Shown: one piece after another, positions 1-7,831 of the stretch | Position numbering within the stretch: the first letter of the stretch is position 1 | Layout: the number at the start of each line of letters is the position of its first letter | Notes under the pieces: model-generated | Told to the model about the DNA's origin: nothing | Seen by the model: only the letters and a program-made list of their open reading frames with translations | Database searches by the model: none | Translations under genes and position numbers: made by a program | Origin: Prolixibacteraceae bacterium | Lineage (GTDB): Bacteria > Bacteroidota > Bacteroidia > Bacteroidales > Prolixibacteraceae | Assembly: GCA_019163175.1 (NCBI GenBank) | Contig: JAFLKN010000005.1 | Span: 123,447-183,162, forward strand | Reading direction: 5' to 3' | Length of the DNA: 59,716 nt

Positions 1-368
1 GTTTCCGGTTTGTAAATTTAGGAAGTATTGGTCAGGTAACTACTACTCCGGTAGTTACCCCACCTGTTTTGGGAGGCACTGTTCTTCCCGACCCCGGTAA
101 TTTGACAGCTTACAGAGCTCAACTTGGACAGACTTTTAGTTTTCGCATAAGAGGTCATGATGCAGGAACCGTTTGGGGAGGTGCCAATGGTATTTATACT
201 GACGATTCCTCTTTGGGTAAGGCAGCTGTTCACGCTGGGCTATTGCGAATAGGTGAAGAAAGAGTGGTTACAGTAACCATCCTTGGAGGACAGTCTTCCT
301 ATACAGGTAATTCACAGAATGGAGTTACATCAATTAATTATGGTAGCTTTCAATTTAGTTTCAGATTT
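1..368 (+). repeat. First copy of a 699-bp-period direct repeat
   Basis: Bases 1-368 reappear at 700-1067 with an exact offset of 699 bases (233 codons) and about ten mismatches by eye. The copied block covers the linker (GSIGQVTTTPVVTPP) plus a whole LCCL unit. The middle unit at 414-713 is clearly more diverged, so the amplification unit is a two-domain cassette rather than a single domain. Confidence 0.85.
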
Positions 369-1073
369 GTAACTACCGGAGCTACCACTCCTGTAGTAAC
401 CCCAACTGCTTTGGGAGGCACTGTTCTTCCCGACCCCGGTAATCTGACAGCTTACAGGTCACGAATTGGACAAACATTTAGTTTTCGTGTAAAAGGAACT
501 GATGCAGGATCTGTTTGGGGGGGAATCAATGGACCATATACAGATGACTCCTCTTTGGGTAAAGCGGCCGTTCATGCCAGTTTATTGAAGATAGGCGAAG
601 AAGGAATAATTTCGGTGACTATCCTTGGAGGACAACCCTCCTATACCGGCAATATACAGAATGGCATTACGTCTTTAAATTATGGAAGTTATCAGGGTAG
701 TTTCCGGTTTGTAAATTTAGGAAGTATTGGTCAGGTAACTACTACTCCGGTAGTAACCCCACCTGTTTCAGTAGGCACTGTTCTTCCCGACCCAGGTAAT
801 TTGACGGCATACAGAGCTCAACTTGGACAGACTCTTAGTTTTCGCATAAGAGGTCATGATGCAGGAACCGTTTGGGGAGGTGCCAATGGTATTTATACTG
901 ACGATTCCTCTTTGGGTAAGGCAGCTGTTCACGCTGGGCTATTGCGAATAGGTGAAGAAAGAGTGGTTACAGTAACCATCCTTGGAGGACAGTCTTCCTA
1001 TACAGGTAATTCACAGAATGGAGTTACATCAATTAATTATGGTAGCTTTCAATGGAGTTTCAGATTTAAATAA
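1..1073 (+). CDS. Tandem LCCL-domain protein, C-terminal part (5' truncated by window edge)
   Basis: The reading frame is open from base 3 to the TAA at 1071-1073, so the gene begins outside the window. The visible part holds three units of about 100 residues (about nt 75-368, 414-713, 774-1070). Each carries GTVWG, YTDDSSLGKAAVHA, VTILGGQSSYTGN, NGVTS and SFRF, which match the core of the LCCL domain (Limulus factor C, Coch-5b2, Lgl1). Units are joined by T/P/V-rich linkers. The family normally has disulfide cysteines, with one at the position of Gly in DDSSLG; here there is no cysteine at all. The protein ends directly after the last unit, with no T9SS tail. A surface or secreted binding role is inferred. 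The family call is confident; the function is unknown. Confidence 0.75.
   Translation, partial: FRFVNLGSIGQVTTTPVVTPPVLGGTVLPDPGNLTAYRAQLGQTFSFRIRGHDAGTVWGGANGIYTDDSSLGKAAVHAGLLRIGEERVVTVTILGGQSSYTGNSQNGVTSINYGSFQFSFRFVTTGATTPVVTPTALGGTVLPDPGNLTAYRSRIGQTFSFRVKGTDAGSVWGGINGPYTDDSSLGKAAVHASLLKIGEEGIISVTILGGQPSYTGNIQNGITSLNYGSYQGSFRFVNLGSIGQVTTTPVVTPPVSVGTVLPDPGNLTAYRAQLGQTLSFRIRGHDAGTVWGGANGIYTDDSSLGKAAVHAGLLRIGEERVVTVTILGGQSSYTGNSQNGVTSINYGSFQWSFRFK
700..1067 (+). repeat. Second copy of the 699-bp-period direct repeat
   Basis: This is the partner of bases 1-368. Mismatches cluster at the linker/domain junction (769-772), in the first codons of the domain, and in one late codon (Phe to Trp in SFQWSF). 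The long central stretch reads identically in both copies, which indicates recent duplication or gene conversion. Confidence 0.85.
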
Positions 1074-1231
1074 GAATACGTCTAATTAGTTTGATGTAAT
1101 TTGTCTATTAAGTACCTTTTGATTTCTTCACAATGGCGCAGTTTTATACTCTTCACCTTTAATTTAGGAATTGGTAATTCCGACACTCTGGTTTGTTTTG
1201 GATTTACCGGTTCTCAATAACCGGAAATTGT

Positions 1232-1280
1232 AAATACAAAATAGCCAGTCAACAATCCGCTGACTGGCTATTTTGTATTT
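1232..1280. terminator. Bidirectional hairpin terminator
   Basis: A perfect 20-bp inverted repeat (arms 1232-1251 and 1261-1280) encloses a 9-base loop. The arms end in A/T-rich sequence, so the hairpin has a U-rich tail in both directions. It lies between the LCCL gene and the convergent NIPSNAP gene, whose stop codon is about 23 bases away. Confidence 0.8.
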
Positions 1281-1303
1281 GTAACGACCAAAAACAGCTT
1301 AGT

Positions 1304-2107
1304 TTAAAAATCAGAATAATCGGCTGGGTGAAGCAACAGTTTTACCGAATTCGAAACTGTATTTTTGTATTCTTCGATGGCCGAAAGGGTTTTCCATTCG
1401 GGATCTGCGCGAAATGTTGCCCAACGTTCATCGTGTGTTTTCATGTCGGCAAATGTGGTGAGGTACATCAGATTGGGCATCGTGCTTCCTGAAACTACTT
1501 CAGCATAAAAAACCGCATTAAAATCGAGCTTTTTAAAGAGTTTAATTTCGCCGCCTTGGTTAAACATTTTTACTTTTTGGCGAAGCAGGTTTTCTGTTGG
1601 GCCTTCGTAGCTGCGCAACTCGTAAACACGATCGGCCGGAGCGGTCTGGTGTTTCGGTACAATGAAGTTTGGAGCATCCGGAAAGGCTTTTAGTAGGATC
1701 GATTCTTTGCGCAGAAAGGGCACCTGGTTGAATGGAGCGCCAAGAAAATCAATACCCTTTGCCTGGTAAGCCTGATCTTTGACCAATACTTCCTGTATCT
1801 CGGCAAAATGATTAAGTGACTTAAATGGAATCCACACATAAACACGTTTTCCGGCAGCGGTATCGCTTGCAAGTGGTTTAAATACACCAACCTTGGCAAT
1901 GCCGGCACGATGCAAAGCAGGCAAATAAGCATCTTTCAGAAAATTGTCAACTTTAGCTTCCTGGTCTTTGCCATTCAGCCGAAATACCTGAATCTGGTAA
2001 TAATCGGGCGAAGCTGCATACGATGAGGCCGAAAAGGCTAGTAATAAAATGATAATCAGGATGAATTGTGGAAAGTTAGTTCTTGCCTGGGAGAAGTGTT
2101 GTTTCAT
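1304..2107 (-). CDS. Exported NIPSNAP-family protein
   Basis: This 267-residue protein starts with a hydrophobic signal segment (about residues 12-31, ending near SSYAA) and is predicted to be exported. The rest holds two ferredoxin-like halves typical of NIPSNAP proteins. The second has VYELRSYEGPTENLLRQKV followed by FNAVFYAEVVSG and NLMYLTTFADMKTHDERWATF. The family consists of dimeric alpha/beta-barrel proteins whose bacterial role is poorly defined. It stands alone between a terminator and the divergent S41 protease gene, with no operon partner. Family assignment is good; no reaction can be named. Confidence 0.8.
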   Translation of the reverse strand: MKQHFSQARTNFPQFILIIILLLAFSASSYAASPDYYQIQVFRLNGKDQEAKVDNFLKDAYLPALHRAGIAKVGVFKPLASDTAAGKRVYVWIPFKSLNHFAEIQEVLVKDQAYQAKGIDFLGAPFNQVPFLRKESILLKAFPDAPNFIVPKHQTAPADRVYELRSYEGPTENLLRQKVKMFNQGGEIKLFKKLDFNAVFYAEVVSGSTMPNLMYLTTFADMKTHDERWATFRADPEWKTLSAIEEYKNTVSNSVKLLLHPADYSDF

Positions 2108-2332
2108 TAGATCTGGGTTTAATTGGTTAAGAGGTTTAAAGATAGAAATTACATGTAACTTTTCTCGCTAATCCTTGACTTATGAACACAAATTGATTCT
2201 GAATGTTAACTTTTCTGACGGCCAGAGTTATAAATCGCCCGCATAATTATGCTATCTTCGTTAATGAGTAATTTCGTAATTGGTTTTCTGCACGATTTTT
2301 GAAGAAAAGCCAATTCAATAAAAAATTTAATT

Positions 2333-3952
2333 ATGAATTTCACAACTAGAATTACGGGTTTTTCAATTTTGCTGGGATTGGTGTTGCTGATAAGTGGGAG
2401 CGAATTGAAAGCACAGGATGTTCAGGGCAACACGATGAAGTTTGGACGGCTGCTTCGTTTGATTGACAGCTACTATGTAGATACAACCAATGTTGATGAT
2501 TTAACCGAAAAGGCCATTGTTGAGGTTTTGCGCGGTCTCGACCCTCATTCGGTTTACATATCGAAAGCCGAAGTTGAAAAGATGAATGAGCCGCTTCAGG
2601 GAAATTTTGAAGGTGTGGGTATTTCGTTTAACGTGTATCGCGATACCTTGATGGTTGTTACAACCGTCCCCGGAGGACCCTCGGAAAAGGTTGGAATTCG
2701 CGCAGGTGACCGCATTGTTTCAGTCGATTCAAAAAACATTGCATCTATTGGCCTGAAAAATGCAGATGTTTACGATTATCTGCGCGGTAAAAAAGGTACA
2801 AAAGTTGAATTAAAGGTAAAGCGAAAAGGTGAGGTAAATCTGTTGGACTTTACGGTCATTCGTGATAAAATACCAATTAACAGTCTGGATGCATCTTACA
2901 TGCTTAATGACAACACCGGCTACATCAAGCTGAACAAATTTTCGGCCACAACAACAGCCGAGTTTCTAGAAGCCATTAAAGCGCTGAAAGCAAGCTCGAA
3001 ACTCAATAGTTTGGTGCTCGATTTGCGCGGAAATGGTGGCGGATACCTGAATGCAGCTACCGAACTAGCCGACCAGTTTCTAACAGCTTTCAAACAGATT
3101 GTATACACCGAAGGCAAACATACCGAAAAGAAAGAATACAATTCAACCGCGCTTGGAGAATTGGAACAGGGTAAATTGGTTGTACTGATTGACGAAGGTT
3201 CTGCTTCGGCCAGTGAGATTGTTGCCGGTGCAATTCAGGACTGGGATCGCGGAGTTTTAATTGGCCGTCGTTCGTTTGGTAAAGGACTTGTTCAGCAGCC
3301 TTTTCTGCTTACCGACGGATCTATGATCAGGCTTACAACCGCGCATTACTATACCCCTAGCGGCAGGTGCATTCAAAAACCTTACGAAAAAGGGGTGGAT
3401 GAATATCAGAAAGATTATCTGAACCGAATTGAGAATGGCGAATTGTTCTCCAAAGATAGTGTTAGTGCCAAAGTCAATAAAACTCAGGAGTATGCCACCA
3501 AGCTTAGTAAACGACTGGTTTACGGAGGTGGAGGGGTTATGCCTGATCTGTTTATTCCATTGGACACCTCAAAATATTACGCATATTACAACAATCTTGG
3601 GCGCAAAAATGTAATAAATACTGGCGTTCTGGATATAATGGATGCCAACCGCGATAGCTTCAAACAGAAATATACCGACTACAAAACGTACAACGAAAAG
3701 TTTGAAGTTACGGATGCAATGATTGAGAAAATTCTGGCTGCCGGTGAAAAGGAAGGTGTGAAACGCGATGAAAAAAGCATCGAATTTGCCCGTCCGATAA
3801 TGAAGCGGCAGATGAAAGGTCTAATCGCCCGCGATCTATTCACGATAAGTCATTATTTCCAGATTATGAATGACGAGGATGAATCGATCAAAAAGGCAGT
3901 CGAGGTAATAAGTAAGAAGGGAGAATACGAAAAAATTCTGTCAGGAAAGTAA
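2333..3952 (+). CDS. S41-family C-terminal processing peptidase
   Basis: The 539-residue protein has an N-terminal signal or anchor segment (about residues 8-27), a PDZ domain (about 80-165, with GVGISF and GIRAGDRIVSV) and an S41 catalytic domain. The catalytic dyad is visible: serine in GSASASE (S290-S294 region) and lysine K317 in FGKGLVQ. The family cleaves periplasmic proteins near their C-termini. A helical C-terminal extension of about 170 residues follows, as is usual in Bacteroidota members. The gene is monocistronic and divergent from the NIPSNAP gene. A weak TAnnTTTG-like element (TATCTTCG, 2253-2260) lies upstream. The family is certain; the substrate is unknown. Confidence 0.92.
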   Translation: MNFTTRITGFSILLGLVLLISGSELKAQDVQGNTMKFGRLLRLIDSYYVDTTNVDDLTEKAIVEVLRGLDPHSVYISKAEVEKMNEPLQGNFEGVGISFNVYRDTLMVVTTVPGGPSEKVGIRAGDRIVSVDSKNIASIGLKNADVYDYLRGKKGTKVELKVKRKGEVNLLDFTVIRDKIPINSLDASYMLNDNTGYIKLNKFSATTTAEFLEAIKALKASSKLNSLVLDLRGNGGGYLNAATELADQFLTAFKQIVYTEGKHTEKKEYNSTALGELEQGKLVVLIDEGSASASEIVAGAIQDWDRGVLIGRRSFGKGLVQQPFLLTDGSMIRLTTAHYYTPSGRCIQKPYEKGVDEYQKDYLNRIENGELFSKDSVSAKVNKTQEYATKLSKRLVYGGGGVMPDLFIPLDTSKYYAYYNNLGRKNVINTGVLDIMDANRDSFKQKYTDYKTYNEKFEVTDAMIEKILAAGEKEGVKRDEKSIEFARPIMKRQMKGLIARDLFTISHYFQIMNDEDESIKKAVEVISKKGEYEKILSGK

Positions 3953-3958
3953 AAAGTG

Positions 3959-4042
3959 GTCATTCGTAGTTATTTACTGCATGTCATTAATTGTCAAAAG
4001 TCAAGAATAACGACAAATGACTACTTAATGACGACCAATGAC
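3959..4042. repeat. Cluster of GTCATT words in both orientations
   Basis: The 113-base gap between the protease and pnuC contains GTCATT at 3959 and 3983, and its complement AATGAC at 4016, 4027 and 4037. The result is an imperfect, fold-back-capable stretch. No riboswitch consensus was recognised here. Its role is unknown. Confidence 0.4.
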
Positions 4043-4065
4043 AAAATTAAATTCTACATTTCTTT

Positions 4066-4659
4066 ATGGAACAACTAATAAGATGGCTTTCAGGAAATTA
4101 TATTGAGCTCCTGGGGGCCATTTTAGGTATTGCCTATATCTTCTTTTCAATTCGCCAAAGCATCTGGACATGGCCGGTTGGACTGCTTACCTCTGCAATT
4201 TATGTTTGGGTATTTCTTACGTCCAAACTATATGCCGATATGGGTTTGCAGATGTACTATGTAGTGATCAGCATTTATGGATGGTACGAATGGCTGAAGG
4301 GAAATCAGTCCAATCATTCTGAATCCATAAAGGTGAGCAGGTTGCCAAAGAAATTGGGATTGATTCTGACTCTGGTAAGTCTGGTTATTTTTATCCTGAT
4401 TTGGTTTATACTTAAAACCTATACAGATTCACCGGTTCCGGTAGCCGATGCACTGGCCACCGCGCTTAGTATTGTGGCAACATGGATGTTGGCCCGTAAA
4501 ATTCTGGAACATTGGTTGGTTTGGATCTTTGTCGATGCTTTTTCGATCGGACTGTTCTGGTTTAAAGACTTGCTTCCCACGGTTCTTCTCTTTGTTGTGT
4601 ATACAATTATGGCAGTTGTTGGGTATCTCGAATGGAAGAAAGAATTTGTGAAATACTAG
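4066..4659 (+). CDS. pnuC: Nicotinamide riboside transporter PnuC
   Basis: The 197-residue integral membrane protein has about seven hydrophobic segments and the PnuC pattern: IELLGAILGIAYIFFSIRQ at the N-terminus, then WTWPVGLLTSAIYVWVF, then YYVVISIYGWYEW. PnuC facilitates nicotinamide riboside entry across the inner membrane, and trapping depends on phosphorylation inside. The next gene, 46 bases downstream, encodes a NadR-like kinase, which supports a salvage pair. Some PnuC relatives carry other vitamins (thiamine, riboflavin), but no thiamine riboswitch was seen upstream and the kinase partner favours nicotinamide riboside. Confidence 0.88.
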   Translation: MEQLIRWLSGNYIELLGAILGIAYIFFSIRQSIWTWPVGLLTSAIYVWVFLTSKLYADMGLQMYYVVISIYGWYEWLKGNQSNHSESIKVSRLPKKLGLILTLVSLVIFILIWFILKTYTDSPVPVADALATALSIVATWMLARKILEHWLVWIFVDAFSIGLFWFKDLLPTVLLFVVYTIMAVVGYLEWKKEFVKY

Positions 4660-4692
4660 CTTTCGGTAGTAAGGTTTTCTCAATCACTCAAG

Positions 4693-4700
4693 TACCTTTG
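4693..4700 (+). promoter_or_regulatory. TAnnTTTG -7 element, possibly giving a leaderless mRNA
   Basis: TACCTTTG matches the Bacteroidota -7 consensus exactly and ends five bases before the ATG at 4706. Transcription from it would start at or next to the start codon. No good -33 TTTG was found at the usual spacing, so this may be chance. Confidence 0.3.
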
Positions 4701-4705
4701 CATCA

Positions 4706-5239
4706 ATGAATCCTCAGCAGATACGCATAGCAGTCACAGGTCCCGAGTCATCAGGAAAAACTACTTTGGCCAGGCAGTTAGCCGAGCTGTATAAAGGACA
4801 GTATATTCCTGAATTTGCGCGTGAATATGTCGAGAAATTGCCACATCATTATTCGTTTCAGGATGTTGAAACCATTGCCCGAACTCAGGTTGAACAGTAT
4901 TTGGCAACCAAAACAAGTTCAGAAAAATTATTCTTTTTCGATACCTGGCTCATTATAACCAAAGTTTGGTTCAGGTGGGTTTTCGGAAAAACTCCGGACT
5001 GGCTTGAAGATCAAATTCGCAATTGTCCGATTGACTTGTTTTTGCTCTGCCGCCCCGATTTACCCTGGGAAGCCGATTCCGTTCGCGAGAACGGTGGAGA
5101 AAACCGGATACGTTTATTTGAAGAATACCGGAATGAATTGATTAATTACGGGTTTCGTTATGTCGAAATTAGTGGAACTGATGATCAGCGATTGCATAAT
5201 GCCATTGATGCCATTCGTAATTTTTACAAGCAATCTTAA
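4706..5239 (+). CDS. NadR-like ATPase/kinase (probable ribosylnicotinamide kinase)
   Basis: The 177-residue P-loop protein has a Walker A motif TGPESSGKTT (residues 11-20), then YIPEFAREYVE, FFDTWLIITKVW and FLLCRPDLPWEADSVREN. This pattern is that of the kinase domain of NadR, which phosphorylates nicotinamide riboside to NMN. The N-terminal nucleotidyltransferase and HTH parts of enterobacterial NadR are absent, so this would be the kinase alone. It follows pnuC on the same strand, which supports uptake followed by metabolic trapping. The substrate is inferred from family and context. Confidence 0.8.
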   Translation: MNPQQIRIAVTGPESSGKTTLARQLAELYKGQYIPEFAREYVEKLPHHYSFQDVETIARTQVEQYLATKTSSEKLFFFDTWLIITKVWFRWVFGKTPDWLEDQIRNCPIDLFLLCRPDLPWEADSVRENGGENRIRLFEEYRNELINYGFRYVEISGTDDQRLHNAIDAIRNFYKQS

Positions 5240-5368
5240 AACTTTACCGCTTTAAAGTTTGAATTAAGACCTAAAAGTATGATTTTTGTCAAGGAATTAA
5301 GTTCATTCGATTAAAAACGGAGTTTGTTGAAGCGAATGTGAAAAGTAGAACCCTTTAAATTCAGCAAA

Positions 5369-6298
5369 ATGCAGTCAGAAAAAAATATAGAACACAAAAT
5401 GCGCAATGCGGTAGAACAGTTGTCTGATCAGAAATCATTAAATCTGGTTTGCCACGAACACCGCATTGGCGAACCATTACCATCCATCGAAAAACTGGGA
5501 AAGATTGTTGGCATCATCCGCGAAATTCTTTTCCCCGGATATTTTGGAAGTACCAGTTTGCGCACCAACACTACCAAACACTACATTGGCGTATATATTG
5601 ACGAGCTGTTCGAATTACTCTCAGAGCAAATTCTGGCCGGACTGTGCTTTACCTGTCAGAATCCGGAAATGGTTGACATGCAGGAACGCTCGAAATTCGC
5701 ACAGGGATTAGCTTCCGATTTTATTTCATTCCTTCCTGAAATCAGGAGGCTACTTGTAACCGATGTTGATGCTGCTTATTTAGGCGATCCGGCGGCCAAT
5801 AGCCGCAGTGAGGTCATTTATTGCTATCCTACCGTTCGGGCAATTATCAATCATCGTGTTGGTCACCAACTGCTTCAGCTGGGCGTTCCGCTTATTCCAC
5901 GCATAATTTCCGAAATGGGTCATTCCGAAACAGGTATCGATATTCATCCCGGAGCCCAGATTGGCGAATCGTTTACGATCGATCATGGTACCGGTGTGGT
6001 AATTGGTTCAACCTGTATTATCGGCAAAAATGTAAAACTTTACCAAGGGGTAACTCTTGGAGCAAAAAGTTTCCCACTTGACGAACAAGGTAATCCGATT
6101 AAAGGCATTCCGCGTCATCCGATTGTGGAAGATAACGTGATAATTTATGCACAAGCTACCATTTTGGGGCGCATCCGGATTGGTGAAAATTCAATAATTG
6201 GAGGAAACGTTTGGGTGACCAATAGCCTGCCACCTAATTCCAGAATTGTACAATTCAAAGCAAAAGATGCTGATTACAGTGATGGGGCAGGGATATAA
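5369..6298 (+). CDS. cysE: Serine O-acetyltransferase
   Basis: The 309-residue protein has a long helical N-terminal domain and a left-handed parallel beta-helix of hexapeptide repeats (IDIHPGAQIGESFTIDHGTG, then VVIGSTCIIGKNVKLYQGVT and LGAKSF). The catalytic His-Asp region of the family is seen in TGIDIHPGA and FTIDHGTG. It makes O-acetylserine from serine and acetyl-CoA, the first step of cysteine synthesis. The length is that of the larger Bacteroidota/plant-like form. The start at ATG 5369 follows a 129-base spacer after the NadR-like gene. No cysK is nearby. Confidence 0.9.
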   Translation: MQSEKNIEHKMRNAVEQLSDQKSLNLVCHEHRIGEPLPSIEKLGKIVGIIREILFPGYFGSTSLRTNTTKHYIGVYIDELFELLSEQILAGLCFTCQNPEMVDMQERSKFAQGLASDFISFLPEIRRLLVTDVDAAYLGDPAANSRSEVIYCYPTVRAIINHRVGHQLLQLGVPLIPRIISEMGHSETGIDIHPGAQIGESFTIDHGTGVVIGSTCIIGKNVKLYQGVTLGAKSFPLDEQGNPIKGIPRHPIVEDNVIIYAQATILGRIRIGENSIIGGNVWVTNSLPPNSRIVQFKAKDADYSDGAGI

Positions 6299-6343
6299 AA
6301 GTTTCAGATATCAGGCTATTATTAGTAGGTTACAAGTGTAAAA

Positions 6344-6907
6344 ATGACGGAACTTATAGAATTCATAAATCGCTTTGCTGTACTTGATTCAGAAACAGAA
6401 CAAGCAATTCTTGACTGTTTCAAAACGGAAGTTTACGAGAAAAATGAATTTATACTTGAGGAAGGAAAAATATGTACTAAAGTAAGTTTTATCAAATCTG
6501 GTTTAGTACGTAGGTTTTATATGAATGACGGTCAGGAGATCACAAATTGGTTATATTATAACAACCAATGGCTGACTTCTGCGACAAGTTTTTTCGACCA
6601 GAAACCTTCATTTGAGAATCTACAGGCATGTGAAAAAACGGAACTTTATTCTCTTTCATATGCGGATGAACAACGTCTTTTAGAGTATCCTATATTTGCA
6701 AAGTTTCATATTAGTTTACTTAGGCAATATTTGGCTTCGTTCAATGAGTTTCATCACAAATATAAATTGATGAATGCTCACGAGAAGTATTCTTATCTCT
6801 TAACTCATTTCCCGGAAATAATAAAGAAAGCCAAGTTAAAATATATTGCATCAATACTGGATGTTAGTCAGGAAACGCTGAGCCGTATTCGTGCATCCAT
6901 TAATTGA
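6344..6907 (+). CDS. Crp/Fnr-family transcription regulator
   Basis: The 187-residue protein has an N-terminal cyclic-nucleotide-binding-like beta-roll (about 20-120; EKNEFILEEGKICTKVSFIKSGLVRRFY) and a long dimerisation helix. It ends in a short helix-turn-helix (LKYIASILDVSQETLSRIRAS), a trimmed form usual in Bacteroidota Crp/Fnr proteins. It lacks the cysteines of an Fe-S Fnr sensor, so the ligand is unknown. It sits between cysE and the solitary lpxA, 65 bases from the latter, and could control either. Family is confident; target is not known. Confidence 0.85.
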   Translation: MTELIEFINRFAVLDSETEQAILDCFKTEVYEKNEFILEEGKICTKVSFIKSGLVRRFYMNDGQEITNWLYYNNQWLTSATSFFDQKPSFENLQACEKTELYSLSYADEQRLLEYPIFAKFHISLLRQYLASFNEFHHKYKLMNAHEKYSYLLTHFPEIIKKAKLKYIASILDVSQETLSRIRASIN

Positions 6908-6972
6908 TTTTACATCAAATAAACTCCCTTTTATTTAAGCAACATTTGCACTTTTAAATTAACAGAAGTGAT

Positions 6973-7752
6973 ATGATTTCGAAAAGTGCAATAATTGGCA
7001 AGAAAGCTCAGATTGGAAATAATGTTCAGATTGGACATTTCACAACGATTGATGACGATGTTGTTATTGGCGAAAATACATGGATTGGCAATTATGTCAA
7101 TATCCAGAAAGGAGCAAGAATAGGTGAAAACTGTGAAATTCATGCAAGTGCTGTGCTCTCCGGAAATCCTCAGGATCTCAAGTTTAGAGGTGAATACACA
7201 ACTTTGGAAATAGGTAACAATACGATCATCCGTGAATTCGTCACCATAAACAGAGGAACAGCCTCAAAAGGAAAAACTGTAATTGGAAACCACAATTTAA
7301 TCATGGCAAATTCACATATCGGACATGATTGTATGATTGGCGATCATTGTATTATCGGTTTTAATGTTGGGATGGCTGGCGAAGTTATTGTATCAGATTG
7401 GGCTAATATTAGCGGATTAACCGGGATTCATCAGTTTTCTAAGATTGGGGCGCATGCCATGATTGGCGGGCTTAGCAAGGTCGTGAAAGATGTTCCTCCC
7501 TATGTAATTGCAGCTAGAGACCCTTTAAGTTACGAAGGAATAAACACGGTTGGATTAAATCGAAGAGGCTTTGAGTCTGCTAAGATCAATGAAATAAAAG
7601 AGATTTACCGGGTGGTTTTTCAGGAAAAAAGAAATATAACTCATGCGCTGGAATTAATAGAAGCTAATTTTGAAAGAACATTTGAGCGCGATGAAATTGT
7701 TCGTTTTATACGAAACTCGACCCGGGGAATAATTAAAGGTTGCAAGGATTAG
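6973..7752 (+). CDS. lpxA: Acyl-ACP--UDP-N-acetylglucosamine O-acyltransferase (solitary copy)
   Basis: The 259-residue left-handed beta-helix protein is the usual LpxA length. Hexapeptide repeats run from residue 2 to about 185. The catalytic histidine is H118 in HIGHDC (E. coli H125), and GIHQF, VPPYVIA, GLNRRGF and the C-terminal STRGII are all present. LpxA transfers a hydroxyacyl chain to the 3-OH of UDP-GlcNAc, the first lipid A step. No lpxB, lpxC, lpxD or fabZ is in the window, so this copy is outside the usual lipid A cluster. Whether a second lpxA exists elsewhere cannot be seen. A related acyltransferase role on another sugar is possible. Confidence 0.85.
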   Translation: MISKSAIIGKKAQIGNNVQIGHFTTIDDDVVIGENTWIGNYVNIQKGARIGENCEIHASAVLSGNPQDLKFRGEYTTLEIGNNTIIREFVTINRGTASKGKTVIGNHNLIMANSHIGHDCMIGDHCIIGFNVGMAGEVIVSDWANISGLTGIHQFSKIGAHAMIGGLSKVVKDVPPYVIAARDPLSYEGINTVGLNRRGFESAKINEIKEIYRVVFQEKRNITHALELIEANFERTFERDEIVRFIRNSTRGIIKGCKD

Positions 7753-7831
7753 AAACTTCTGCAAATATTTTAGACTTTTGTGTGGATTTTATACTGAATA
7801 TCGATCCGTTGCATAACTTAAAAAATACAAA

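Noticed and set aside
18-233. Minus-strand frame opposite the LCCL repeats
   Set aside because: It is a shadow of the LCCL gene with no independent start signal or family pattern.
1193-1492. Open reading frame across the 1232-1280 hairpin
   Set aside because: It overlaps the terminator and the 3' end of the NIPSNAP gene on the other strand and has no family pattern.
3953-4065. Possible riboswitch upstream of pnuC
   Set aside because: No thiamine-pyrophosphate or other riboswitch core was seen; only GTCATT words and weak fold-back sequence.
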